The translations under genes and the position numbers were made by a program. Below, piece after piece: positions 35,501-46,465 of a DNA stretch of 64,000 nucleotides. The stretch is from Trichostrongylus colubriformis. Its lineage: Eukaryota; Nematoda; Chromadorea; Rhabditida; Trichostrongylidae. The DNA is taken from the NCBI GenBank assembly GCA_963978905.1, contig OZ022258.1, positions 44,562,591 through 44,626,590 of the forward strand. Reading direction: 5' to 3'. The notes beneath the pieces were generated by a model. That model was not told where the DNA came from. It did not search any database and saw only the letters and a program-made list of their open reading frames with translations. The first letter of the stretch is position 1; each line of letters begins with the position of its first letter.

Positions 35501-38500
35501 TGAATGGTTCGTACAATGAATAAGCAGCGGCCACCAAAACAGCTTTGGGAATGAAGCTTTTGGAATGAAATGAGTATTACTGAATGGATACCGTACTTTA
35601 TGGGGCTCATTATGGGTCAGCTGCACGTACAAACTCCTCTACTAACCTAACCATCACCCATAATCGGATCAGTAATTGATCGATTATTAGAAAGAAATGT
35701 GTTTAAATCATTTCGTCCTTTCAACTACTCACTTCCGATCTAAACGCATCAACATTATGATAGCCTAACAAAATCTGCCTAACAAATTTTACGAGAATAA
35801 CCGACTATAGGTACATATACAATCACGGTCGAAAAATGCGACTTTGAATTTCAAGTATAACTCTGATTGGAAAGAAGGCGAACTCTGTTAGACATGTTAG
35901 GGCTGGCCATGTTATAATAAGTGTTAACTGATAAGGAAGGCAGCTCTTATAAAGGACAGGGACACTAGTTTCAGTCGAAATTTTGGGGTGTAGGTTGGGA
36001 CACACGAATCTAGGCCGTGACCCTGTAACGGCCTGTGGGCTTTGACCTAAGCCTTAAATAATTCAGACAATTTGTTCATGTAAATCGTGTCCTCCTTGCA
36101 AGTCTGTTCCGTTGTATAGTCAAATTGTCTGAATCATTCATGTCACAGGGCAGAGGCCACAGGCTGTCACAGGGTCACGGCCTAGATTCGTGTGTCCAAA
36201 CCGTCACCCGAAATTTTGCCACATATAGTTTTCCTAATTCGGTAACCTCCATTTGGATAACTCACTTTAAGAGTTCTCATTGGGCCGCGTTCATACTTTA
36301 CGCTGGCAGGGGGTGGCTATGTTCAAAGGCAGCGAGGCAGGGTGGCACGGGGAGGTGCAGAGACGACGCAGGCGACGATAGAGGGTGGCGCAGGTGGAGA
36401 CGCAGAGACACGCTGTCACGTCCTACCACCGGCACCGCGAAGTATGAACGCGGCCTTACTGAGTTTATCGCTATTGTCTTTAAAATTCGAAATCGCAAAT
36501 ATTTTTGACCACGCATTGGTGACAGGGTGCGGTTTATCGTTGTAAATAAGCTGTCTTATAAAAAGAACACAGATAACAACCGCAATGTGCACTCATCAGA
36601 TATAAATTCAACACGGCACAGTTCTATTCATAATAATTGGATTTTACATTGTAATCATATCATTTCCCAGGTGTTTCTGCTCACCTACTTCTTTGGAATG
36701 GCCGCATGTGTTTGGTGGATCATACTCTCCCTATCATGGGTGCTAGCCGCTGCCTCGAAATGGTCAAGTGAGGCCATTGCCAGCTATTCGGCTCATTTTC
36801 ACACAGTTGGATGGCTGTTACCAGCTGCTCAGACAATCGTCGTTTTGGTGAGTCTCATGGCCTCTGTTAGAGAGATGCAAAGTAAGAAAAGCTCTAGAAA
36901 CTGAACATCGTTTTTTTTCAATTTCTTCACGAATAGATGCTCGATTTCCAGGTTTTCAATGCTATTGACGGTGACCCAGTTTCTGGTATGTGTTATGTGG
37001 GTAATACCGATGTAAACCATCTTCGTATGTTTGTACTAGGTAAGAAGCTTGTGTATTTACAGTAGTTAGACTTTTACCACTTCAACAACGGAAGAAACTC
37101 GGAGACAGTGTGTCAGTGACTGGGCCATAAATGCCTATTTATAGGCCCTCTTATCATTTATTTCTCTCTTGGAGTGCTATTCCTTTTCGTTGGTTTCTTC
37201 AACCTGTGGAGGATACGGAATGAGGTTAGTTTCCAAGTGATATCGTAAAATTCATCAAAGGAATCATTCACGGAAATTTGAGTTATTTTGTTACCAATAT
37301 ACTTATGTTGTACTTGCATACGAAGGGCCACATGCAGAGCAAAATTTCAAGCGAAAAAAAGAACAATAATCTGAGTGAGACAGAGCTTCTCAAAGTGAGG
37401 TCCGACTAGGTGGCGCGTCCGAGAGTGCGCGGCCACGAGAGCTCTAGGAGCAGAGAGGCGCAGTAATGTAGGCAGGGACGCGGAGTGGAAAGCATTCTTT
37501 CGGAATTTTGGAATGTACTCTACCAAATGGCTTCTTCGTAAACCATTTTGAAAGTCTTAAAAACAATGTGAGGCTTATTTCAAAGGACCCAAAAGATTGA
37601 AGAAAATTTTAGAGCCTCACATTGTTTTTAACACATTTAAATTGGCATGAGGCTCCGCGACAGAACAATACTCAGAGGCATTTTGAAAGTAACGAATGAT
37701 TGCGTAGATCTCTAAATTACTTTAGAATGTTTAGTAGCGTTTTTGATACGTCTCGTTTATTTTGCTTCTGTACTTAATGAATATTTTTCCAGGTACAAAA
37801 GCAACATCCTGGTCTGTGTAACGCGTCGAAACTCACCAATCTGATGACAAAGATTGGCACATTCTCAGTGCTCTACACCCTGCCGGCACTGTTCGTCGTC
37901 CTGTCCCTGATCTACGAACAACATCATCGTCCATTGTGGGAGCAGAGCATTACCTGCACGTGCGCAAATCGCAAACTGTCAGCAGGTCTGTAGATTCGTG
38001 CTAGTAATTTTTGACTCCAAAATTTTTCAAAATCACCTTTCATTATTCCAGATGACGCCTCATTTATGCTGTCAATGGTGAAATCTTTCTGTATGTGCGT
38101 TATGGGACTGACCAGTGGAGTATGGGTGTGCAGCCGGAAGACGCTCAACTCTTGGGCGAATGTTTTATGTTGCTTAGGTAAGCAAAATAAAAAAATTTTT
38201 CGAAAAGATCAATTCATTTCCACAGCAGCTAACCCCGTTGAATTCAGTAGTTATTCGACAGTTATGCGAGGGTAAAAGGGCACAAATTGTTTTCGGGACA
38301 CAAAGTGGGCGTGACCGCGTGTGGCCGGTGCAAGCTAAGGGTACCGTATTAATCGGGTCCTAAATCGGTTAGGCCTAAAAAGGGCGTAGATACCGTCATC
38401 GCTTTGAGATCCATCAGCACGGGATTAATAATTGGTGCTCGTCGCGCCGCACGCCGGATGCCGTAACGCGAATTTTCTGTCTTAATGGCATACACTCGGA

Positions 38501-38933
38501 TGAAGGCTCAGATTCGAACATCGTATGAATTGCGCAAGTCATTGCATAGGCTGAATTAATAGTCCAAAGTCTCTACTACCAATGGAAGTCGGAGTGCATG
38601 GCTTGTCCTAGAAACATCTTGTCATCAATGATGATCCACGGAACCTTGTTTTCAAACTTTGTGGGATCTCTCCACCACCCTAAAACTTAACCTAAAGCCG
38701 CCTTCTTAACAAATTTTGTCTCGATTCATCTCACAATAATGTGTGTTATAGTCGTAAACAAGTAAACAAAGACGTGATTTCCACTTCTTTCAGGTACGTC
38801 ACGATCGACGGCAAAATATCAACCCGCCGATGTGCTCTACGGAAAAAGTGATTTCTCATCACCTCAATTCTACAATACAGCTTTGAGACAGAATCATCTC
38901 TACGCTGGCATTCCAATACCGGAGAAATTATAA
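32528..38933 (+). CDS. Frizzled-family Wnt receptor, 13 exons, 564 aa
   Basis: Exons: 32528-32719, 32817-32956, 33874-33994, 34069-34188, 34839-34933, 35000-35159, 35332-35394, 36671-36847, 36952-37039, 37145-37224, 37793-37985, 38052-38177, 38794-38933. All junctions are GT..AG and phases agree throughout. The product has a signal peptide (about 1-20) and a cysteine-rich Wnt-binding domain with ten cysteines (22, 30, 67, 76, 83, 94, 98, 105, 122, 138). A short linker, a CSYPCEAP segment and seven membrane helices follow (TM1 near [20 protein letters not shown] after it; SAGHEQIACD in the first extracellular loop). The Dishevelled-binding KTxxxW motif is KTLNSW at 506-511, with a cytoplasmic tail of about 53 residues. 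CRD and TM1-2 wording resembles vertebrate FZD4/9/10. Which nematode paralogue (lin-17, mom-5, mig-1, cfz-2) it matches is not decided. Acts at the plasma membrane in Wnt signalling. Confidence 0.95.
33070..33175 (-). repeat. dispersed repeat fragment in Frizzled intron 2
   Basis: Read on the minus strand it resembles part of 24420-24690 and 42400-42640 (GCAATAGC, CGTTTTTTCAACGC-like core). It is partial and diverged. Confidence 0.4.
33357..33530. mobile_element. MITE-like repeat in Frizzled intron 2
   Basis: It starts CCGCGTTCGTACTTTGC, close to the terminus of the MITE at 36283-36455. It contains inverted copies of CAGGGCGTGGCTGCG, one near 33388 and its complement near 33494. Taken as a diverged relative. 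Confidence 0.5.
35978..36217. mobile_element. MITE with inverted arms in Frizzled intron 7
   Basis: The ends GAAATTTT(G) and their complements bracket arms that share GACACACGAATCTAGGCCGT and AATTCAGACAATTTG in opposite orientation, around a loop near 36080-36120. No coding capacity. The target duplication was not identified. Confidence 0.65.
36283..36455. mobile_element. 173-bp MITE in Frizzled intron 7
   Basis: The terminal inverted repeats are GGCCGCGTTCATACTT at 36283 and its exact complement ending at 36455. The GC-rich interior has further imperfect pairing. It lies just upstream of exon 8. Confidence 0.75.
37381..37480. repeat. hAT-like repeat in Frizzled intron 10
   Basis: It begins CAGAGCTTCTCAAAGTG, a hAT-type terminus, and continues similar to 21472-21570. 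The right end is unclear. Confidence 0.4.
37557..37631. repeat. hairpin in Frizzled intron 10
   Basis: Perfect 19-bp arms at 37557-37575 and 37613-37631 (containing AAAAACAATGTGAGGC and complement) with a 37-base loop. A pre-miRNA-sized stem is possible, but nothing else supports that. Confidence 0.8.
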
Positions 38934-41215
38934 GAGTAATGAGATTGTCTAGATTTTCTATGCTAAAATCTACCTTTATAACAGTTCTGTATTAAGAAGT
39001 CCTGCCCTACTGATCAGTTTTTGTAATGCTATAATGAGTGATATCGGGAAATTATGAGAAGACCTGGATGTGTGCCAAAAGAAGCCGACGCGATGTGCAA
39101 GTTTTGAGCTTTGGCTATTCATCGCGCGCATGGCGACAATGTCGCGTCAGTTGCAATAGCGACGTCGCATCGGTTCCTCTTACACCACATCCTTCTTCTG
39201 GAGTGGTTTCCGTAATGTGCCCAATTCTGTTTAGCCCCTTTTGATTCTATTTACTCAGGTTGAAACAAACATTTCATGCAACATTTTTTACAAACCAGAT
39301 ATCAACGGGACTAAAGCAGTTGACCATGATTCGAAGAGGGGAGTCCTGGCAAGTTGCCAGCTCCATTAATATGCAGACTAAAGTTAATATTATCAACAAT
39401 TCATGAGGACCATGTATAGGAACCGGGAGCACGGTAGTCACATTTGCAAGAATCGGGGTAAATTGGGGAAGGGATACTGGTTTGTTCTGATGTCTACTTA
39501 AGCTTTTAGTAACTAGGAGCTATCATTCGAGGGGATCCTTTTTACCAACATACCCCGCCCCCATAGATCGCTCTGACCACAATAGTGGTTGTGTCCACCC
39601 CCTTGAAATTAGCAGCTGATCACTTTCTTTTCGTTTTCCATGGGAACTCTTTTTCTTAGAAAGGATCCCTGCAGGATGCTGGATCTGTAAAAGTCCCTTA
39701 GCCAATATACAACATATTCATTTATCTAGTCTTCTAGTTCTAGCATTTCATGCATAATTGATTTGTGTATTATGTTCTCGTTTTATTGTGCATAATCTCA
39801 TTTATTGATTGAGTCGATCCAACAGACTGATAGCACGTGTACATAATTATATGAAATTGTAACTAGTGATCTCTTTCCGTCTTACTTCTGTCAAGTTGAG
39901 ATTTCAACGTGAACAGCATTACCTCAAGCATTCGATGCTTTGACTTTGACTATATCTGATATATTATTGATTACTTTATTTTGTAATATTTGTTTGTTCT
40001 ATCTTTTCCAAATCTGCCTGATGAGACGAGCTTATGAAAAGGCTAGATTCTTGACTTTGATGCCGATACATTTGGGTATTACTATTTGTCATAATTATAT
40101 ATTATGTAATAAATCTACAAAATCAAGTACTTTTCTTCGGACATATAGAAAACGGCGGAAAATGTGCGGTGGCTGAAGGAACAGCTTTGCACCTATGTGG
40201 TTAAGTTCATTCTCCGATCGATGAAGTCTTCTATATTCAGGGCAAAGCACTTGGAATCCAGTCTCCACAGATTCAGGATATGCATCACCAAAGTCGAATC
40301 CAGTCAGATCATGCGAAACTGAGGTGAACGCTCTCCGTATGTATGTCGCGGCAAATTGGCAACGGGACCACTAAGACAGTTGCCGGTGGCACCGTTTGCG
40401 GTGCGGTTTCCCAAATCGAGTGTCTAATGCACACCTGAAGTATAAAAAATGCTATATGTCGTTTACGCTCCTACAAGTAGTGAACCAGCATTGAAATTTA
40501 TGTAAGGTTTCAAATACATCTCGTCATGGTGATAGTGGAGACTTACGTGTCACATGACGCCACTCCAAACGTGCTTCCTGAGAAGGACAGATACGCTTTA
40601 TTGCAAGAAAAACCTTTAAATAGTTGGAGTTGAATGATTTTGAAACTGTCTGTCACAAGGAGGAAAAGATGAGGGGATTGGTGAAAAACCATAGAATTAA
40701 ATCCCACAATCAACCACTTCATATGCGTGGATCAGTTTTGCGGCACGTTGCGTTAGCGAGTATCGATTGAATCGACGAAGATGTGCGGTACGTGGAAGTG
40801 ATACGCAACCAAATGAATCGATCGCTTCCGCAAAATGCGGCGCATAGGAAATTTGTTGGTTTCATATAGGGTGAACATATTAAGATTTATTGCACATTGA
40901 GTTGCTCACTTCTGCTGCCCTTAAGAAACAAACTGTCCACAGAGATTTCTGTTGTCATAGTCCCCAAAACACGAAGTATCATTGGATAACAAAATCATCG
41001 TGAATTTCGATAACTCTTGGAAGAACGTGATTCATCGACTACCAGAGGTTGTGTCATACCCTTGTCGCACCCTTGATCCCGTCCGTGTCGTGCATGAATC
41101 ACGAATATGATTATAATGTCTGGTCTAAAGTGAATGTAGCGAACTATGTGCCATACTAGCCGGTCACACTTTCTTGTTCGTGTATTCCTATAACAGTTCC
41201 TGACTATAATTCAAG
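38934..41215. other. region downstream of Frizzled, no gene seen
   Basis: It starts with the Frizzled 3' flank; no canonical AATAAA was found close to the stop. Sequence at about 39110-39200 resembles 29085-29160 (shared GCGACxTCGCATCGGTTCCTC), suggesting a dispersed repeat. No exon was recognised in the remainder. Confidence 0.45.
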
Positions 41216-41867
41216 TGTTGCGGCTCGTCTGGCGGTCGCCCTCCTAACCGCTAGAGCAACAGCATCGTGTTCCGGGTCTCCAGACTCGGCACCGCCCAGC
41301 TGCTATGCCTGCAGATTGTCACTGTTCACATGGGCTTCCCCGAACCGTACTGCTTTCCCCACGTATGTCCGCCGTTTCCCGGAGGCATTAGCTCCCATAC
41401 TTTTACCTATAAACTACCCTCAGAACGACAGCGAGTACAAGATTGACAGAACCCATATTTATTATGTACATACTATCCACAATAGTCGCCCTACTCTTAT
41501 CTTCCTGCCTGAACTCAGGTCCGACCGTGCTTCATTCCCCAAGGGTCAATTATTGGGTACTAGCGGTTACCCCGCCTGCAGCCGTCCACGTCCTCGGGTG
41601 TAGCAGACGTGGGCGTGCCAGCGCCCAACCACGCCGGCCGCGGTCCGCCCGACCGCACCGCGTCCTTGACGGCCTGCAGAGCGTTAGAGTCAAGCTCTCA
41701 CCCTCAACGGTCCGGCATGGCATCCTAGCGGCCTTAGCCCGGTGCACTCTCCTCCCGGGGGAAAGTGTCTGAGCACCGACTGGCAGTGGCGACCCTTTTA
41801 TAGAGCCACGACTGGGGGCGGGGCCGGGCGCGCGGTGCGCCCACAGGGACAGTCGCGTTCCGCGACA
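41216..41867 (-). repeat. solo LTR related to the 13.5-20.9 kb element
   Basis: This GC-rich 652-bp block begins TGTCGCGGAACG on the minus strand and ends GCCGCAACA. These are nearly the same termini as the 664-bp LTRs (TGTCGCG...GCAACA). A minus-strand core promoter is visible: CTATAAAAGGG (about 41796-41806), followed about 30 bases on by an initiator-like CTCAGAC. No primer site or polypurine tract is adjacent, so it is read as a solo LTR of a sister family. The 5 bases on either side (TCAAG, TTAAA) do not match, so insertion is old or one end is rearranged. Confidence 0.6.
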
Positions 41868-42066
41868 TTAAAGACACCAGGAGGGGGTAATTTTGGCTTA
41901 CGGTAGAACAGACGTAGTGTGGAAGAGCTTGAGTGGCCGCCATTGCACAAACTCGCCAATTTGACGCCTTGGCATGGTGCCAAAAGAAGATGGTTCTAAT
42001 ATAGATTTGTTTTTTCCTTTTAGTTTTCACTTTGTTCTTTCTTATATTGTTTCTAGATGTACTTAC

Positions 42067-42295
42067 GGGTCAAATAAAGTATGGGGGGGGGGGGGGGGGG
42101 AGGAGAGGCAAAATTTTTACCCACGTCAAAGCTTCTTTCCCTTCCTAGGGTTAGGCTAAAGCAGATGAGACCTATGCTTTGACAGATGTTTTTTAATGTG
42201 GAAGGAGGGGATATCAATTTTAGCCTAAGCTTAGTAAGGGAAAGGAGCATCGACGTCGGGGCAAAGTTGCGTCTCCCCCCGACTTTATTTGACCC
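42067..42295. mobile_element. MITE family GGTCAAATAAAGT, copy 1
   Basis: The terminal inverted repeats are GGGTCAAATAAAGT and ACTTTATTTGACCC. The interior has a second imperfect inverted repeat around CCCTTCCTAGGGTTAGGC and its partner. One end carries a G-run. A second copy is at 60157-60382. No coding capacity. Confidence 0.75.
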
Positions 42296-42399
42296 TTCTA
42301 AGATTTTCAGGTATAGAAATGCACAATTAAGAAGATCTATAAGTAAACAAGTAAAAAATGTCACTAGAAAACAGTAAAGAGGAAATAATTAAAAAATAA

Positions 42400-42640
42400 G
42401 GTTACATCAGGCCGAAGACAAGCTTCAAAATGAACGAAGCGTGGCTCGGCCACGGAAGCTTGCAGTTCGGACGGAAGCGCGCCCTGGGGCCAAATAGCGC
42501 CCTGTGGCGCGTTTTTCAACGCCGGTTTCGTTACACATTGTATCTACCGAACCCATATGTTTGTTTTCAGACGCCATTGTTTTCGTAAAAGTTATTCCGC
42601 CCTTGCCCCCCTCCCGGTGCCTTTAAGGAAGTCAGTATGG
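42400..42640 (+). repeat. dispersed repeat, copy 2
   Basis: Similar to 24420-24690: shared CGGCCAC, AAATAGCGCCC, GCGTTTTTCAAC and CCTCCCGGTGCCTTT. Confidence 0.55.
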
Positions 42641-42980
42641 TATATTGAAAAGGAGTTTGCGACTTACACTGAACGCATTTGAAGGTAGAATGATGCCCTC
42701 TTACACTGAATACTTATGATTAGCACACGAAATAGCCCCACGATGGTTGAACAGTGGTTGAACAATATACAAAAAAGAACAGGACGAGTAATAGAGGGGC
42801 CGTAGGTTGTGCCTGCATTCACAGCATCACCGAACACTTGCAACAAACCCTCGCGGCCTAACATAGAGTCGCCGCAAAGAATTCGCTTATATGATACTTA
42901 TATAATACTAGCTGCTTATACAATACTAGCTCTTTGTCGTCTAAAATTCGATAACACATCAAACAAGCACGTTAACACTG

Positions 42981-44125
42981 GTTTGGGCCCGGACAATACA
43001 TATGAAGGCGCTTACACTGACACGGCGTTGAATAATTTCGTAGTCAATTTGTGTAGAGGAATGCGCATCATCATATTTGTAAAATTAAGCTGTAAGTATA
43101 TGAGGTGCACTATAGTTGCTTACAAAATCTTGACAATTGCTCAGTGACATAACACGCTAACGAGAGAAATTGTCTGCTTGCTTGATTTATGTAACCCTTC
43201 GCTGCTGTATCTCCATATGTCCTCATAAAATCAACGATCATCGTATTTTCTTTGAATTTTTCCCAGCTAGCACCACAACTGCCGCGGGGGCTCTTCATTT
43301 ATCACAATTGATGTAAAGCCTTGAAATAGCTTTATTGTGACAGATACTCAACCTGGACAATAATCTAAATTGTACGAAGGTCTTCTACTTTCTCACTCCG
43401 CTTCAATGTCGTCTTTTGAGACGGTTTTAGCTGTAAAATAGTTATCAAAGAAATCGCTTCATCTGTACTGAATACTTCGCTGCTCTGTCGCTTCAGAGGC
43501 TTCGGAGGAATAACTGAGGAAACTAAACAAACCTTCTTAACTCCATTTCTCACTCCTTCAACTGCTTTTTTACCCACATTTTTTACCGAATCAAGGACAT
43601 CTGCTTCGGAGACTATAACCATGAGGACTAGGATGAGCAACGTAATCCTCATTCTGAAAAGCGAAAGGTACCTCAACGATTTTGATTTGTCAACGCAAGG
43701 CTGCAACTACGAAAGGAGATGCCAGGGCTGCACGAATCTAAAATATATCATTGTTTGAAGGCTTGCTGCATGTTGTGCGCGGATGCTCATAGCTTTCTAT
43801 TGCAGGAAAACGCTTTCGAAATAAAAGCAGTGCGCGATGAATATTATCTGCATCGCTGTGACCCTTTTGAAGCAATTAATGCTCAGTGTTTTTTGGAGCT
43901 GAACAGCTGAAAAAACATGGGAAATTGCCCCTAATATGGTGACGTACAGTCCACAGAACAATTTCTCATGTGGAAAAAGATTTTTTGCTTGACGACGTTA
44001 TAGAAACACACATTCCAATCATTAAGGGGTCCTAAGTTTTTGGTGAATGCTTCAATTTTCTTGATATTTCTTGTGTTCTCAATCACCTTTTGTAGAACAG
44101 ATAGTAGAAAATAAAGGAGGTTAAA
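42981..44125 (-). repeat. left arm of ~1.1-kb inverted duplication
   Basis: Its reverse complement aligns with 45335-46465 along almost the whole length. Matching landmarks include AGAACACAAxAATATCAAGAAAATTGAA, the peptide gene, CCTTGAAATAGCTTTTATTG and GAGGAATGCGCAT. Divergence is roughly 15-20 percent by eye. It carries the minus-strand peptide gene and its flanks. Confidence 0.85.
43365..43652 (-). CDS. secreted lysine-rich amphipathic peptide, copy 1 (61 aa, 2 exons)
   Basis: Exon 1 is 43652-43533 and exon 2 is 43430-43365, joined across a 102-base GTTTGT..ACAG intron. The start is the ATG just after a TTTTCAG acceptor, which could be an SL trans-splice site; an upstream in-frame Met (43706) is absent from the paralogue and was not used. 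The product has a signal peptide of about 17 residues (MRITLLILVLMVIVSEA). A cysteine-free mature peptide follows in which Val/Leu/Ala recur every 3-4 positions among lysines (DSVKNVGKKAVEGVRNGVKK), then a charged tail ending EKVEDLRTI. The helical wheel is amphipathic. Function unknown; the form resembles linear cationic host-defence peptides, but no family is claimed. It is divergent from the paralogue at 45782. Confidence 0.7.
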   Translation of the reverse strand: MRITLLILVLMVIVSEADVLDSVKNVGKKAVEGVRNGVKKVCLVSSVIPPKPLKRQSSEVFSTDEAISLITILQLKPSQKTTLKRSEKVEDLRTI

Positions 44126-45334
44126 GAACACAGCGGTAGCGTCATCCGCTGACGTAACAAATTCCAGGAACGATATACAATGCATCGTTTCTTGTACAAC
44201 ACGATGCTAGAAACAGGTGGCCTAGTAATAAATATGCAGTTGATTTTGGAGCTGGAAGGGTTCCTCTAGGCACCACATACTTTTCGAGTGTTGCAACATA
44301 ATAATAATGCGAATGATGACTAATTTCGTGAATTGCGACATAATAATAATGCAAATGATGATTAATTAAAGTCAAGTGGTTTAGGAACGGGAAAGAACAG
44401 TTCGAATAAGAATGATAAAAAATTTGGTTTCAAGAATGAAGCACCAAACTGGAAGTTGCCGAACTCTCGAGTCAATGTTATTGAAACGTTATTGAGTACA
44501 AGGAATGCCAGAACGTAGAAGTAATCATTCAAAAGGAAAAGGCTCGCTTACGATCGGAGTGTGTGCCCCTTCTTCTCTGTGTCCCGTATCAAATGAAAAA
44601 AAGTGTCCTACATGGGGAATAGTTCTGTGGAGTGTGGAGGCCGTGTTGAAGGAAATAATCCTATCTTAATAAGCAGTCTGTTCTTGAAAAGCACTGAACA
44701 TCAATAACTCTAGAAAGGGTTAAAAGCATTATCTCCACACGCTCACATTATCTCAAAAGCATTCCCATCTGGAAGGATGACTCCAAGCCTCTGACTGGGC
44801 GTGTCGGATCCGCCACTCCAACGGAAGAAAAGTTCTCAATTTGGGTGGCTTTCGATCTCTACTTTACCGCATTTCGCTTTATAAACCTTCGATGGCCGAC
44901 TTTCCCCCTCATGACGAAAAGTTCCCGTCAGCGCTTGAAAGGCCTTTCAGAAACCAGTCACAATCTGTTTCATATTCGATACAAGACCGGAACCAACGCA
45001 TACTCAATGAATCTAACACGTTTCGCTATATTGCTGCCTAGTTTGAATTAATATTCAAAAATCATGACAATTTATTCCATTTTTATATTGCTTCCGGCCC
45101 TTTAGGCAAGGTTGAAGATTATCGGTAGCTTGATAAAGTGCTGTAAAGCAACTGAATGGAAATGAAAACGCGAAAAAGCTACTAATAGCGATCCACAAAA
45201 TATGGTGAATACTGTGGTATCAAAAACTGCAGGAACTCCGTTTGCGACCTAATGTTTTCGCGTCATCAGTATGCCCTTTCGTAGTTGCAGCCTTCCATTG
45301 TCATATGAACACTGTCAAGTACTCTTGTCCCTGG
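44126..45334. other. spacer between the inverted arms
   Basis: No gene. It contains a two-unit tandem repeat with a 42-base offset (44291-44370, ACATAATAATAATGC) and otherwise unremarkable AT-rich DNA. It would hold the divergent upstream regions of both peptide genes together with the arms' conserved outer parts. Confidence 0.5.
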
Positions 45335-46465
45335 GTTCCTTCACCTTCTCTATTTTCTACTATTTGTCCTTTAAAACATGATTGAGAACACAAAAATATC
45401 AAGAAAATTGAAACAATCACCAAAAACTTAGGACCCACTAATGATTAGAATGTGTGTTTCTATTGTTCTGTGGAGTGTGCATCACCATATTAGGGGCAGT
45501 TTCCTGTTGTTGAATCAGCCTTTCAGCTCCAAACAAACACTGAGCCTTAATGACTTAAAAGGGTCACAGCGATGCAGGGAATGTCCATCACACACTGCTT
45601 TTATTCCAAAAGCCTTTTTCCTCTCAGTAGAAAGCTATAAGCATCTGCGCACAGCATGCAGCGAGCTTTTTAATGACCTCATATTTTCGCGTCGCCAATC
45701 CTACAGTCCTAGCATACCCTTTCGCAGTTTCAGCCTTATGTTGACATATCAACATCGCTAAGGTACCTTTCACATTTCAGAATGAGAATTACGTTGCTCA
45801 TCCTAGTCCTCTTGGTTATTGTCGCCGAAGCAGGTGTCCTTAAATCAGTAAAAAATGTGGGTAAAAAAGCAGTTGAAGGAGTCAAAAAAGGAGTCACGAA
45901 GGTTTGTTTAGTTTTCTCAATTATTCCTCCGAAGTCTCTGAAGCGACAGAGCAGTGAAATTCAGTACAAGAGGAAGCGAATTCTTCGATAACTATTATAT
46001 TTTGCAGGTAAAAACTTCATTCAACAAAAAGAAAGGCCAAAAAGTTGAAGAAGCGGAGTAGAAAGTAGATAGCCTTCGTGAAATGTAGACTATTGTTCAG
46101 GCTGATATCCCCACAATAAAAGCTATTTCAAGGCTTCACATCAATTGAATGATGAAACCCTGCGGTAATGTTCGTGCGCGCTGCGTAAATTCTAAGAAAA
46201 TACGATGATTTTTGATTTTATAAGGACATACGAAGATACAGCAGCGAAGGATTTTAGAGATTAAGCAGAAACAGACAATTTCTGCCGTCAGAATTATGTC
46301 ACTGAGCAATCGTGAAGATTTTGTATGCAACTATAGTCCGCCTCATATGCTTACAGCTTGATTCTTCAAATACAATTATGCGCATTCCTCTACACATGGC
46401 TACGAAATTACTGAACGTCGTGTCAGTGAAAGCGCCTTTATACTATTCAGGCCCAGAATTAAGAG
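45335..46465 (+). repeat. right arm of ~1.1-kb inverted duplication
   Basis: Counterpart of 42981-44125. Conservation extends well upstream and downstream of the peptide gene, so the duplicated unit was a whole gene plus flanks. Confidence 0.85.
45782..46061 (+). CDS. secreted lysine-rich amphipathic peptide, copy 2 (57 aa, 2 exons)
   Basis: Exon 1 is 45782-45901 (40 codons) and exon 2 is 46008-46061, with a GTTTGT..TTTGCAG intron at the same place as the paralogue; AATAAA follows at 46115. The signal peptide is MRITLLILVLLVIVAEA. The mature part is GVLKSVKNVGKKAVEGVKKG and onward, with no cysteine, many lysines and a regular hydrophobic face. It ends in a short acidic stretch, EEAE. The start ATG lies one base after a TTTCAG acceptor, consistent with SL trans-splicing. 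Unspliced translation would give a different tail with a stop inside the intron. Function unknown; antimicrobial-like or membrane-active is inference only. Confidence 0.75.

Larger units (their letters stand above)
41868..42980. other. repeat-rich intergenic stretch
   Basis: No gene. It contains a MITE (42067-42295), a dispersed repeat (42400-42640) and, from about 42918, a block found again in inverted orientation at about 52155-52255. Confidence 0.5.

Noticed and set aside
41316..41772. Open frames of 95-109 codons in GC-rich DNA
   Set aside because: They lie in the solo LTR and reflect high GC rather than coding.
43653..43706. Upstream in-frame Met for peptide copy 1
   Set aside because: The paralogue has a splice acceptor at this place and no such extension; the signal peptide begins at the inner Met.
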